This document shows positions 25,762 to 37,550 of a DNA stretch of 64,000 bases, piece after piece; positions within the stretch are counted from its first letter, which is position 1; each line of letters begins with the position of its first letter. The notes below the pieces were generated by a model. The model was not told the DNA's origin, ran no database searches, and saw nothing but the letters and a program-made list of their open reading frames with translations. Source of the DNA: Atrichornis clamosus (Eukaryota > Chordata > Aves > Passeriformes > Menuridae); contig WBMZ01012062.1 of NCBI GenBank assembly GCA_013400975.1, forward strand, positions 124,001 to 188,000. The letters run 5' to 3'. The translations under genes and the position numbers were made by a program.

Positions 25762-25774
25762 TTTTTTTTTTTTT
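25762..25774. repeat. Poly-T run
   Basis: Thirteen T bases in a row. It could be the reverse of a poly-A tail, but no retrocopy body is recognisable beside it. Confidence 0.9.
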
Positions 25775-26116
25775 GCTATAACTGATCTTTGCCAGGGAGA
25801 CTAACAGAGAAACTACAGCAGCTGTGTGTCCACCTCTTCTTGAGGAGGGAGCTTTTCACATACGGTACCTGTTTTGTAACATGCATGTGAGCCCAAAACA
25901 GAGAAATCATTAATGACATAAACTAGCCACTTTGTTAGGGAATATTTACAGAATAAAAAATTATAGACATGATTTTGGGTTTGCAAGTCTTGTTTTAAGT
26001 CTGTAGGAAAATGAACAAGCACGACTTTAACTAATAATGAGAATTTACATATTTATGGCCACTGTGCTGAAAAGTACTGCCTCTTGGCACCAAAACAAGC
26101 TGAAAATATCTCTTTC

Positions 26117-26138
26117 ATTTATTTATTTATTTATTTAT
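26117..26138. repeat. (ATTT)n microsatellite
   Basis: Five and a half uninterrupted ATTT units. The overlapping 122-codon frame at 26037-26405 reads through this repeat as an aromatic/isoleucine string and is not credible as a gene. Confidence 0.93.
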
Positions 26139-28567
26139 GTGTACATTCATTTGATTGCTTATTCTAAGATGCAGGTTTCACATTCCTTTGGAAAAAGATG
26201 GAACAGGAAGACAGACAAACTTTGCTACTGGCAGTGTAGAACATGGACTTCCCAGTACGTCCCGCACGGAACTGGGAGGACAGTGTCCTCCAGATTCAGG
26301 AGGCAACTTGAAACAACACTCTTTGAGTGTGCTGGCCCTTATCACACCAATTTAGCAAAACTGGCACATGGTGTGGGGATATTGAATTTCGAGCAGCCCA
26401 AATAGACATGTCTTAGAGGCACCCCATTTTAATTCTCTCCTTCAAAGCTCTGTTCTTTTCTTGTTCAACAACTGGAAAAATAAGGGCCCCAAATCTCTAG
26501 CAGTTTTTAAAATTTTGACCTCAGAACCATAATGAACAAACCTTTAATATCAACATGGTTGTTACACCAATCAAGAAAGGAAGGTATTTATTCACTTAAG
26601 ACTTGCTCACCTTCATTTTGGTGCCAGGCTATCGATACCAAATTTATTTCTTTATTGTTCATTGACTTGCCTGCAGATGACCTACTTTCCCTTGCCTCAG
26701 TTAACTAAAAGGTCTCACACCTCTTGACTGCTCATTTCTGTTTTTGTTTAACAAATATCTTTTTGTTGACAGTGTTTGATGTGCAGCCAACAGATTGAAA
26801 CAGCTCCAATTGTGCAGATATATTCCATTATTAACTTCTTGCATGCCAGTAGTTTTCATCTGCTGTCCTTTCTAGAGTACATAAGTAGGCAATGCTGACT
26901 ACAACAATCCACAGTGGATTAAATACTCCAAGAAGTTCACAGTTGTCACCACAAACGTTTATGAATGCACAATGCATTTTTATCATCACCCACTTTGAAG
27001 TCATTACTGTTCCATAGGCAATTTTCAACATAACTGACTTCCCAGTAGTTGTTATGTGCTGGCTCTTTTAATTATGACAGAGAAGGGAATGCAGTAGATT
27101 AAAATACTTTCAGCTGAAATTAAGATTCTTTAACTGAAGCATTTAAACTATTGAATAAATAAATAAATTTAAACACAGTTGCAATAAAAATGAGCCTCTT
27201 GGAATTAGTCGTAACTAGAAGTTGGCAAGCAGTTTATACTAACAACATACAATTAGCTGTAGGGATTTAACAACAGGCTTTTTGCAGGAATTGAGTCTGT
27301 TGTCTGTCTGATTAATGCTATTAACTCTTGCTTACATGTCTTCACTGATCCAATTCTCCACATTCTATTATTTTTCCACCTGGAAAAAAAATAAAAATTG
27401 GTCCTAAAATTACCACTTTAGGACCTGAACATGAAAATCACACAGGATTTAAACAACAAATAGAAATGACTGTGCTGCTATATGTCAGATGGAGGACTAC
27501 ATGAAAATCTAATGTTACCATTCAGCTTCTGGCTTCCCACAGGCTCTGAACATGATGAGGCACATATGTCTGTAGCCTGGTGTTCCTTGCATCCAGTCAG
27601 GTACTGAGTCAGCTGTTTGGGCTGCTTCTGAGATGTATTCATAGAGTTGGTGATGAAGAGTGATGAGGTTTTCCAAGAAAGATGAACCTGCCCCATTACC
27701 TGTGACCAGAGTGAAGCTCACATAAAGGGAGCAAAAGAAACTTTTCCCCTCTCACTTTCTCATACGGACATCAAGACTCTGATCTTTGTCAGTATAAATA
27801 AGTCACTCATCCACTAGTAACTTGTGTTCTTGTTATAGCAAATTTGGCAGGAAATTCAAGGAGTACCAGTAGGTAATCAGCAGTGATCTATGAAAAACCT
27901 GGTTTAGGCAACTTCTACAGTCATGTCAGCAATCAATATTTAATTTTATCTCTGCATTTACCTATTCTAGTCATCCTCTCACACACTCATTAGATTAGAA
28001 ATTGTACACAGTGATAAAAATATTAATTTGAAATTACTGGGAGGAAAAAAAAGGTGTTTGTTTGGTCTTCTGAAAAATCAACTTTATTACTTGGCAAGTC
28101 TCCTTAGCTAAGTGCTTCACCTAATCAATTTCAATATTTGCTTTTTGCTTTATATATAACAAAGCAATAGAGATCATTGATTAAACATTAAAGGGATGTG
28201 TGGTAGCTCCTAGTGATCTGAATGGATAAAAGAGTCTATGTCCACCTTTTTTCTTGGAAACCACTGAATTGCTGCCGCAGGGCCTTTGTAACCCTCTGGA
28301 AGCAAAACCCTAAGCACTGTCAAGTGGCCTTACAAAATACTGAGGATATCTTCTGCATTCTGTCTCTGTCCTTGCAGTCTCTTTGGACAACAACGAAAGG
28401 GGAAAAAACTGATCCAGAAATCCCCAGAAACTTGAGGTACTGCAGAAGTGCTTCATTTTGTGTTTATAGATAAAATAAATGATCCTCACTTCTTTCTAGC
28501 CAAGGGGGAAGCTGAAGTTAGAAACGTAGAGATCTCTTGGGGAAATCTTGCATCTTACAACTTATCC

Positions 28568-29130
28568 CACGGAAAGTGAATCCCCCTTCGGGTCCTGATA
28601 CCAATCCGGACAGCAGTGGTTAGGAGGGACTTGCAATGAGAGGCTGCCCCGGGCTGCAGCACGGGTGTGGAGCCGTTCCCAGCCCTGCCAGGGTGCTGTA
28701 GCACCCGAGGTCTACAAACTTTGTTTGGGCTGTGGGGCCCGGGGTAGGATTGGAACAAACACAGCCCAGAGATGTCAGTGTGCAGAGCAGCAGGCACTTA
28801 CTGACCTCCCTGCGTGCCCAGCACGGATCCTCTGCGGGTCGTGTGTGTAACGGGGCATCTGCTCACAGACTCCTGAGCTGTGTAGGCTCTGCACAGCATC
28901 ATCTCCCCTGACATGTGCCTCTGAGCAGCCCGGCCTCAGATTGTTCCCTGGTTACCAGGAGGTGTTTGGAAGGAGCTTAACTTTGTTATTTTCAGTTTCT
29001 GTGCATGGAAAATCTCTTACCATACATTCGGGGACCACTGCTCCAGCCTCGCTGACCTGTTCCGAGGACAGACGGGGAGAAGATCCCACTGCTACCAGAG
29101 TACAAAACAAGTCCATTTTGGTACCGACAA
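28568..29130. promoter_or_regulatory. Isolated CpG-dense patch
   Basis: I counted 13 CpG dinucleotides between 28570 and 28851 and six more to about 29125. In the surrounding AT-rich DNA CpG is scarce. The patch is also GC-rich, with a perfect small inverted repeat GGGTGCT/AGCACCC at 28691-28706. An isolated CpG-dense stretch like this may be an unmethylated promoter of a noncoding or unannotated transcript, a distal enhancer, or a young GC-rich insertion such as a solo LTR. I see no TATA box, no LTR ends and no recognisable first exon, so the class is open. Confidence 0.3.
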
Positions 29131-32100
29131 AACAGCTGAGGGCTTCTCCTCTACACTCTTACAAGTCTCTATGAGCTCTTTATGGCTATGCAGTTTCTGA
29201 ACAGTATTCTGCACAGCTTCTTTTAATTCCAGCAGGATACTGTCTGCATGAAAGCTCGGTATGGACTAACCAAGATATTCTGAATTTGCTCCACACTGTA
29301 TACTTGTCATAGATACACTGCATCAACGCAAAGGCACTGATACAAAGCACAAACCTGCTAATGTTTGAAGGGAATAAATGTTAAAGAATTCTGTTTATCC
29401 CTGCTACTGAAATTTCTTCTGAAATCCTTCCAGGTTTGCACTCAATAGGATATTTATTTAAAAAGGACAGGAAGGAAAACAATAGAGGTAAGTGAAAATC
29501 CATCAAAAGGCATCATTCCTCTGCCAGGTGCAACAGAAAGGAAGATAAAACAGATAATAACACTGCTGGAACAGAATTCTGTTCAAGTTGATGGATGGGA
29601 AGAGCTGACAGCTCATAGAAACTGTGAGGGCAAGCTGTTGGGTAGGGTGTCAGCCTAAATAAATCTATACATCCTTGTTTCACCCAAACACAGCTCTATC
29701 ACAAATGATACAGTCCATCACTGTGCCTTGTGCTGATTTTTTCAACTTTGAATGTGAACTAACAGCACATTTAAAAAGGTGTGTAGGAAGCACTGCAGGA
29801 GGTGAGGTACCGTATCTGAGAAACTCTGATTCTTGTTCATCCCGCTCTGACTTTTACACCACTGAGAACCCACGTATCAACAGTGATGGTGTTCAGCAAG
29901 GTGACAGGATACAGCACTTGGCACTGTTCAGTGAGCATATTAAGTTCACTGGGAATGATGTTAATATGTAAAGGGACATGGGGAAATGAAGGCAGTTGTA
30001 AGGAACAGTCCGTGCAGAGGAACTGCTGAGGAATCTGGTGAGAGGAAAGGGAAAATAATTTGTGGTGCTGCACAGTGAATAAACACAAAATCTGGCATTG
30101 AAAATGTTGCACTTAATTTATTGTTTCTTGATATTTTGGGTTTTTTAATTCTCATGAGAAAGACAACATTTTCAGGTAGTTGTGGGATTATATGTGAATA
30201 AAATGAGCACATTTTTAGACACAAAAACTCTTTAGCAAATCTTAGATTTTCTCCTTAGATTAGAATGACTGTGACAACATTGAATGTAACAGTTGTCAAA
30301 GAACAGTTTTCAGTATCATAAAACACTGAATAAAAGTAGGAAAAAGAAAAAGAGCAGTATATCACACAGAGAGAATCTGAGGAACAGAAAGGTACAGTGA
30401 ATTCAACAGGGCAAGAATGAAAACCAAGTGCATTAATACCTTCTCCAGCTTTATATCCTCTGAGCCATCCTGGACTGTGCGGCTTTCTTCTCCCTTTTAA
30501 CCCTTCCTTAACATTTCAGAATTGCCAGTGAAGTTGTATTTGTGGCATCACCTCCATGAATGTTGCATGGCTTCTCCTTAGAGAACAACACAGCTACAGG
30601 AGTCAAACACACAGGAGACCTTCAGTTCTCAGAAGGGTAATTGCACTTCTATTTCCAGGCTTTCTTCGGGCAGTGTGATCTGAAACACTGTGGACAGAGC
30701 CATTTTGGACAGCTCGCTGTGAATGCCTCCATACCCAGTCTCCACTTCCAAGGGGATTTAAAACAGATGATTGAGCTTGGATGGTCAATTTGTAACTAAA
30801 GGATGATGGGAATGTGGGGAATTATGCTGCTAAATTCTGTTATTCCTTTGGCTCATTCTGCCTGTCACCTTGTGAATGCGTCTACCGACCCACAGAGGAC
30901 CACAAATAGCATAACCTAGGCAAGTGAGAAAATACAGGTAACTTCATTTATTCTCCTCACATTCACAAGCAAAGTGGTCTTCTTTTTGGAAGGTATTTCT
31001 TAATAATTTTATTACTGCCATCTGTATATTATATACTGATTTTACATACCTTTATGCCCCCCTTACTGCATAACTTCAGACTACTACAAAGCTTGGTTTT
31101 GAGTATTCTGAATGTAGCAGAATTTCCTTTGAGTGAGGTAATTTGAAACAAAAGTTCGCTGGGCCTTTCTGTGATTGCCAGACTTGAAAAACACACTCTT
31201 TTAATTGAAATCAGAATCATTGTCAGTATTTTTATATCGCTATCATTTGAAAATTGATTTATTTTAACATTAGAATTTCACTCATCATGTGAAACTCCAT
31301 AAACTTTTCTGTTCATCATCAGTGATGTCTTAAACGTCTATGCATTCATATCAAAATTTCTAGGCAGTGCTCATGGCCACTCTGTGTTCTGCAGTGCAAG
31401 ACAAAACTAATTTAAAATGTGGCCAGTACAGCTCTTACAGCCAGAGCTGGATCTGGATAAGGAGGAGCCAGAAGCACCTTTATCCCTTCCAGTGCTCCAT
31501 GATCCTAAGCTACTGCAAGCCATCTCCAGGCAATTGTGAGCCATGCCCAGCTGGACAGGGCCTGAGCAGCAGTCCCTACAATCATACAAAGGCATGGTTG
31601 TGAAGATTCCATTGTCAAATTCCCATATGGATTTTTGATGTACTTATTATGTGCTTCCAAAGACTGCATCTTCCAGGGATTAGCACAGAAAAGTACAACC
31701 TTCAACATTCCAGGCTAATAATTAGCAATTCAACTTTCACAAGCTTTAGGTCACCTTAAAACTCCACTCCCAAGTTACCAGGAAACCCAGGAGCTCTGGA
31801 TTTCAGGCGAGGCAGATGCTCTTCATAAGGTTTATTTGCTCCCCTAGCCTTCAGTGGCACCTAGTGGAAAAGAAGCAACTTGAAAGGAAGAACAGTTTGG
31901 AGGAGAAATGCAACTATGCAATCTTTTTCCAGCTCCATCAAACAACCTTCCTCCAACACCTCTGAAGGAATAAGGGCATGGAGTAGCTATTTAAAAAAAG
32001 AACAAGATGCTGGTGTGGAGTAGAGCTGGTGTATGCTGGCAACAGGAGCCTGTTCTCCTGAGAAAGGGTTGCGATACAACGCAAGCTCAAAAGTTACCAC

Positions 32101-32630
32101 ATGGAGGTGTAAGAAGAGCTAAATGCAGCGTAATGAAAAAGCCAGCAGTCCTGAATGAACAGACAGGGTGCAAAAGTGATGAGGAAGGGTGGATCTGACC
32201 TGGAGGACAACTGGAATCATTTAACATTTCTTATTGGAATTACCAACAAGGTGTTTTATCTTTTTTTATCAGAGCAGACACTGAGTCATCACTTTCCATT
32301 TACAAGTAATAGTGGGCAGTTTAATAAAGTCTTTTTTCTTTTTTTTCGCCTTTTCTGACCATGCTCCTGTAACTTAGTAATATGGATAAGATTACATTTT
32401 GTTCTGGGAGAATGCATGCCTTGTTTCCTGGTAGCTCTGTGCCACTTTTCTAAATTTTTGGAGAGCCTATTTACAATTGCTCCTTGTCACTTCAGCTACT
32501 CTTCAGGGATGGGATTTTAAGTTTCCCTGTCCCTCCTCTCCCCCACCTTTCCCAGCTGTTGGAGTTCCTGATAACCTCATGAAATTTGCACTGCCCATTT
32601 ATGCCTTATTTCTTGAGATCTTCTACCCTT
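29131..32630. other. Single-copy DNA, no gene seen
   Basis: No gene or transposon end was recognised. Short frames on both strands around 31367-31708 overlap one another and show no family resemblance. A CTCF-like site at 31853-31867 is listed separately. Confidence 0.65.
31853..31867 (-). promoter_or_regulatory. CTCF-like motif, minus orientation
   Basis: Read on the minus strand this is CCACTAGGTGCCACT. It keeps the CCACTAGGTG half of the CTCF core but has C in place of one core G. It is a moderate match, of interest mainly because its orientation is opposite to the sites near 19872 and 43620. Confidence 0.22.
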
Positions 32631-32965
32631 CAAGTAGTACCTGAAGGGAGCCTGCAAGAAAGATGGAGAGAGGCTTTTTAGAAGAGTGTGTAGTGACAGG
32701 ACAATGGGGAATGGCTTCAAACTGAAACAGGGCAGGTTTAGATTAGATAGGAAAAAAAGCTTTAATTTGAGGAAGGTGAGGCACTGGAACAGGTTGCCCA
32801 GAGAAGCTCTGGATGTCCCATCCCTGGAAGTGTTCAGGACTTGGTTGAATGGAGTTCTGAGCAATCTGGTCTACTGAAAGGTGTCCCTGCCCATGGCAAA
32901 GGATTGGAACAAGACATTCTTTAAAGTCCCTTCCAACACAAACCATTATATGATTCCATGACTCT
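32631..32965 (+). mobile_element. CR1 LINE 3'-end fragment, best preserved of three
   Basis: This is a 5'-truncated CR1 non-LTR retrotransposon of about 335 bases. It runs from TACCTGAAGGGAGCCTGCAAG through GATGGAGAGAGGCTTTTTAG, GGCACTGGAACAGGTTGCCC and AGAGAAGCTCTGGATGTCCC to the diagnostic CTTCCAACACAAACCATTAT and a degraded tail (ATATGATTCCATGACT). These are the signature segments of avian CR1 3' ends, in order and on the plus strand. It has lost the promoter, the endonuclease and nearly all of the reverse transcriptase, so it cannot move by itself. It is the strongest evidence that the window is avian or at least sauropsid. Confidence 0.97.
32686..32877 (+). pseudogene. Remnant of CR1 ORF2 C-terminus
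   Basis: This frame inside the CR1 copy still reads as the C-terminal end of the CR1 ORF2 polyprotein. A basic segment (NGFKLKQGRFRLDR) is followed by the typical HWNRLPREALDVPSLEVF block, an FxxWLNG segment and the stop. In an active element ORF2 encodes endonuclease and reverse transcriptase, but neither catalytic domain is present here. A short deletion follows the basic segment compared with what I know of the family, in the region where the usual text has extra residues. It is non-functional. Confidence 0.8.
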
Positions 32966-35900
32966 AATTACCTGACAAAGAAAAGTCCACAACCTTTTTC
33001 AGAGTAGTACTTGGGCTTGTAGCTTCCATGTCTTATTCACCATGGGAGAAATCTATTCTGTAAAGCTCACCTAAAGGTTGTCCCCACAGTCAGTGCCATG
33101 CCACCTGCCTTAGCTCTACTAGCTGCTGTGTCATAGAGTCACCTTTTCCATTTTTCCTCAAAACAAATGTGAAGCTCCACTGATGGCAAAGTGAATTAAA
33201 CACTCAGCTTCCACCAAACTTATAAATATTAGTGTAGTTCTGCTGCTTCTTTTACTGGTGGGCAAATCACCCTGAAGCTTCACTGGGGTGTTTGAGGAGT
33301 GCTCACATGTGTTAATGCAGGGGTTTTTAATGAGTGTTCATCTCCTTCTGTAGCCAGAATATCTCTTTCCATGTATCCTACTTTCACTGCCTTGCTGTGA
33401 AACACTTGTTATTATATTTCTGTACTCCACCCTCCCCATTTTTGCACTTATGCATTCAGTTTTCCTTGACGCTGACACCCCTGAACAGTTGAAAAATGCC
33501 AAGCTAAACAGTTCATGAGTGGATTCCTTCTCCCTTTCTACCTGAGATGCACAATCAGACACTGGATTTGTTCTTGAAAGAACATAATGCTCACTTCTGT
33601 GCTCACATATCTTTGGCAGAGTTTTCAAGCAAACAACTCATAGAATGCTAAATACTGGACAGACTTTGAAAAGCTCCATTTCTCTCTTTCCTGTGGTTTT
33701 AGTCTTTCCCTACGTATTTTTTTTGATTCATCTCCAAATACCAAGTGTAATGACTTCAGCATGTGGTGACTTTGCTGGGTAGGTGGTTTCTTTGTTTGTT
33801 CTACACATCGTCTCCTTTCATCCAATTTGGTATGTATTCACTCCATGACACTGAGGCCAAAGGACAAGATATCCAGACAGGCAATTAATCAATAGCTGCA
33901 GCTCCATCCTATGGAGCTACTGGATTCCCAGCAGCACAGGTTTGTCCTGTCTGAGTACAGCTCGTCCTCATAATGCCAAATATGACACTGCTAGAGCCTG
34001 CTTTTAGCAGTAATCCTATGGCATCACTCATATGAACTGCTTCAGGGGTAACCCAGTGTATAAAATCAGAGAGATTAGGACAACCTTGATTGCTAGAAAA
34101 TTGCACCATCCTAAACCTGATGGAAATGGTGAGTGTTGCCCATTGCTTATTAGATGAGTTCAAACACCAGCTTATCAGGGTGGGAAAGACTTTGCAAATA
34201 TTAGTGTTTAAGAGTAGATCCACCAAAGTGTTTAACAGATCCACCAAAGTCAGAACATCTCCCAGTAACTTTATTTCATACTGCAATGGGCTGTGACTGA
34301 CACCCCTACTGTACTCCATGTATTGACTTGTTCTCTGTATTGTATTTTAAATGAAATATTTGTATTTCCTGAGATCATAATTTTTTTTTAACAAATGGTC
34401 CTGCTTATGCACTGCTTTGAAATGCATCGTATTTTCATGTGAATATCAAATAGTGTTTTATATTTTTCTACTGAGTAATTTAATTCCTCCGGCACACACA
34501 CCATTTTCCCTAACTAATATACTCTGCATTTATCTTATCTCTCCCTTCATTTTTCCTTCTGCTAAGTGCTAACAATATAATGAAAGCTGCAAACAGATAG
34601 GTTTCATATCTGTTGATCTGATTACCTTTAATTTTAAATAAGGTACTGTAATTTCTTTCCCCCTCTTGGGCTGTGTAGTACCCTCTAAAAACTATATTGC
34701 TTGTTGACATAACTTTAGAAAACATTTTTATAACCCTTATAATATTGCTTGGGGAATATAGAGTACATAAAGCACTTAGCAGGGTGAAAGGATATGGCTG
34801 CAGTGCCATTTAGAATGTTTCTGGGACAGCAGAGCATTTCACTGTTTGGATTTTGTTTGTTTTTTAATAACCAAGATCTTTTTCATTCCCTTGCGCTCCT
34901 GGAGGTCACCAAAATCATGCTCGAACCAACTAGTCTAAATCTACTTCCAGAGTAAGTACTTCCAGAATTTCTTTAATTTAAATCTGATAGAAGACATTTC
35001 TTCTACTCATTGCCACTAAGGAGCAATGTGAAGTAAGCTGTGTGGGATCTGCAGAGTCCAGTTCTGTACACAAGAAGTCCAGGAGCTTTTCTTTTGTGAA
35101 AGGTGAGACCTTCCCAGGGTAAACTCTCCCATGGAGAGGATGACCCTGGTACTGCCTACAGAATAGGGAAAAGACAAAATGCAAGTTGAAGATAGAGGCA
35201 TATTTAAATCCGTGTAGGGACTATTCAGCCTTGCTAGTTCCATCTGCTTATTAATTTAAATGTGCCTGGTTCAATATGCATCTCTTGGGGAACTTTCATT
35301 GTGTGAGTAGCTCTAGAAACCAGTGCAGCAATAACACAGGTGAGAGTGAAAAAAATGTATTATGGCATCAGGGCAAGAGGTAGAGATCTTGCTTGGTGTC
35401 TGCCTACGCTCAGGCCAGACATAGTTACTACTATGAAACCTTCCTTTCAGAGATTTTTTCAAAAATCCAGAGAGGATTAAGTAGGAAAACAGAGCTATTT
35501 GGCAGATGAAGGTCCCACCTACCAAAATAATGTGCATCTGTTCAGGATTTACAAGCCTAATTTCCCCCAAATAGCTGCAGAATAGTCAACTGCTATTTTT
35601 AGATTTTGTGAATAGCCAAGGGAAAAATAGAAATATACAGCTGGAACACTGCATATGTATCATTAACTAGAAAAGCTTGTTTTCAAAGGACATTTGCTGG
35701 TGCCTTTTACAGATTCTCTTTCCACCATCTGTAATAACCTCCTTGTTCTTTCCTATCTGCTGAAGGACTGGGTATTCTCCAGGTGCCTGATCCTAGCAGG
35801 GACTAGTACTCCCCAGCCAGTGTGCGCAGTTATCACTCACTGATGGTTGATCTCCCTGGAGCCACAGACAGCCAGGGACAGTAACTATCTTCCAGGGACA

Positions 35901-37080
35901 TTTAGCATTTCTCAGGTTGAGCTCTGAGCTGAAAGATAGTAAGAGTCAATGCTGACTGCTAATGTCTTTCCTCATTAACAACACAGAGAGTAAAATGAAA
36001 GGTATAGCACCACACTGCAGCAAATGCAGCATGTGTTTATTCAGATCTGAAGATGAGGGGCAACCTTGAAATTCAAGCAGTCAAAAATAGAAAAAAAATA
36101 TCCTTAAAGCAGTCCCCAGTAAGGGCACAGTACTTCTGTGCTAAAGCTAACCTTGATGCCGAGAAGAGACTTGGAAAGTGAGAAACAAACTGGGATTACC
36201 TTTTCCATAGAAATTGCAACAGACAAGCCTTCCCTGCTAGCATCACAGAAGGTGGGAGCATGGGGACATGCTGTGAGACCCGGCACTGGTGATTTCTTCC
36301 CCCTAGTCACCTGGTCCTGTTCTCTCAATCCCTCTCTCTCCCACATCCTGTCCACACTGGGTAAACGAGTCACATTTTTGCTGGCGGCTGTGACAAATGC
36401 TAACCCATTTTCAGTGCTGTGTGCTCTGGGCAGCCCCAGATGGTTGTCAGGTCCAACCAAGAGCACCGACCACCAGGTCCAGGGTTAACCCAGAAAGTCA
36501 GTTTGCAAGCTGGGGCTTGGACCAAAGGAATCAGTGGTCAAGAACAGGCATGGCTGAGCTGGAGAGCAGGACTGTCCCCTACATGGCTTGGGCAGAGGCT
36601 AAAGAATGATGGGCCCGTGAGCAAGGTATGGGAAGAGATCCCATGTCAGACTGATTAGGGCCATTAAGGTTTATTGTGCCCTCAGAGCTCCAACAGCCCA
36701 GAGGAAGCACGTGAATGACGAAGGAAAAGCCTATTATCAAGTTACTTTTGTCACCCTTGAAGAAATTCAGTAATAGTATCCAGCTATATTGTTGCCATCT
36801 AATCACGGAAAAGGTGTTAATTGTCAGCTGATAATGAAAAGGTAGCACAAATGTATTGTAGCAAATCTCTGAACTGGCTCAGCAGTCAACCTCTAACTGT
36901 GGTGAAAGATGTAAATTCAATACTCACATCAAGGGATGCAGTCATGCACACGGCAAACTAAACAAGCACCGGGCACTTATTGACCATTCACACATTTAAT
37001 GCCATGGGAAATGCCAGGATGGAGAGGAAGGGTGGTTGGAGGGCTACGTGCATATGTATCTAACTTGGACCTTGTCTGAA
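32966..37080. other. Single-copy DNA, no gene seen
   Basis: The 136-codon minus-strand frame at 33909-34319 owes part of its length to a 21-base duplication and has no recognised homologue. Frames at 36104-36658 overlap on both strands in a locally GC-richer patch. No transposon was recognised. Confidence 0.65.
34216..34250. repeat. 21-bp spaced direct repeat
   Basis: AGATCCACCAAAGT occurs at 34216-34229 and again at 34237-34250, giving a 21-base period with about seven differing bases between. On the minus strand this makes the repeated leucine-valine-aspartate pattern in the chance frame that covers it. Confidence 0.85.
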
Positions 37081-37084
37081 CCCA

Positions 37085-37215
37085 AATTCACAGCTGGCTT
37101 TGGCCAGCGATTTAGGACATAATTTATTAAAGCATTTAAGCATCTAAGCATGCATTAATAAAATTTGCTGTGAGGCTTAATCAGCTCCTTAAAAGTCAGG
37201 GAAATATTTGTGTGT
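37085..37215. promoter_or_regulatory. Conserved-looking AT-rich element with AAGCAT triplet
   Basis: The segment has a near-palindromic GGCTTTGGCCAGC at its start, NFI-like in shape, then TAATTTATTAA. Three copies of AAGCAT follow at 37130, 37138 and 37146, spaced exactly 8 bases apart and running into ATGCATTAATAAAATTTGC. The cores resemble POU and homeodomain half-sites. The non-repetitive, motif-dense texture is like developmental enhancers, but I have no alignment to show conservation. Confidence 0.2.
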
Positions 37216-37294
37216 CTTCATGTATTGAGATATGCTTAAAAACCCAAATACATCTTCTCCAGAATTGAGGTCACAGAGACTGCAAAGCAGACGT

Positions 37295-37310
37295 GATGAT
37301 GATGATGATG
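37295..37310. repeat. (GAT)5 microsatellite
   Basis: Five GAT units plus a final G. This short microsatellite is the first of a cluster of simple repeats in the next 250 bases. Confidence 0.9.
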
Positions 37311-37390
37311 TTTATCCTCTTCCTGACACATGCTTCCCAGAGTCTCACTGCCTGCTTTACCTCATCAGGGCATAGACCACCACTCACTCT

Positions 37391-37550
37391 ATGTATATGT
37401 ATATATACACTGAAATATATATAGAGAGAGAGAGAGAAAAGAAGTGGGGCTGGTGTTGTAATTTGGCTGCAATAGAAACTGCAATATCATTACTGTTGGT
37501 TTCGGTACTTATTTATGTCTCTGTGTGTGTGTGTATAAAAATAATAATAA
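37391..37550. repeat. Cluster of dinucleotide and trinucleotide repeats
   Basis: Going along the plus strand there is an imperfect TA/TG run (37391-37410), a second TA run (37415-37422), (AG)7 at 37423-37436, a spacer of about 85 bases, (TG)6 at 37522-37534, and an AAT run at 37540-37550. The 102-codon frame starting at 37391 is produced by these repeats and is not a gene. Confidence 0.9.

Larger units (their letters stand above)
19888..28567. other. Single-copy DNA with simple repeats, no gene seen
   Basis: Nothing gene-like was recognised. The frames at 20239-20451 (plus) and 24691-24978 (plus) are short, and the latter is partly made by an A-rich tract. The segment contains small microsatellites, listed separately, and is otherwise AT-rich background. 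Confidence 0.65.

Noticed and set aside
25741..25800. Poly-T run as the tail of a processed pseudogene on the minus strand
   Set aside because: No recognisable coding body or target-site duplication was seen next to it.
26037..26405. 122-codon plus-strand frame
   Set aside because: It reads through an (ATTT)n microsatellite and has no family features.
33909..34319. 136-codon minus-strand frame with a leucine-rich repeat-like segment
   Set aside because: The repeated residues come from a 21-base duplication at 34216-34250, and there is no leucine-rich-repeat spacing elsewhere.
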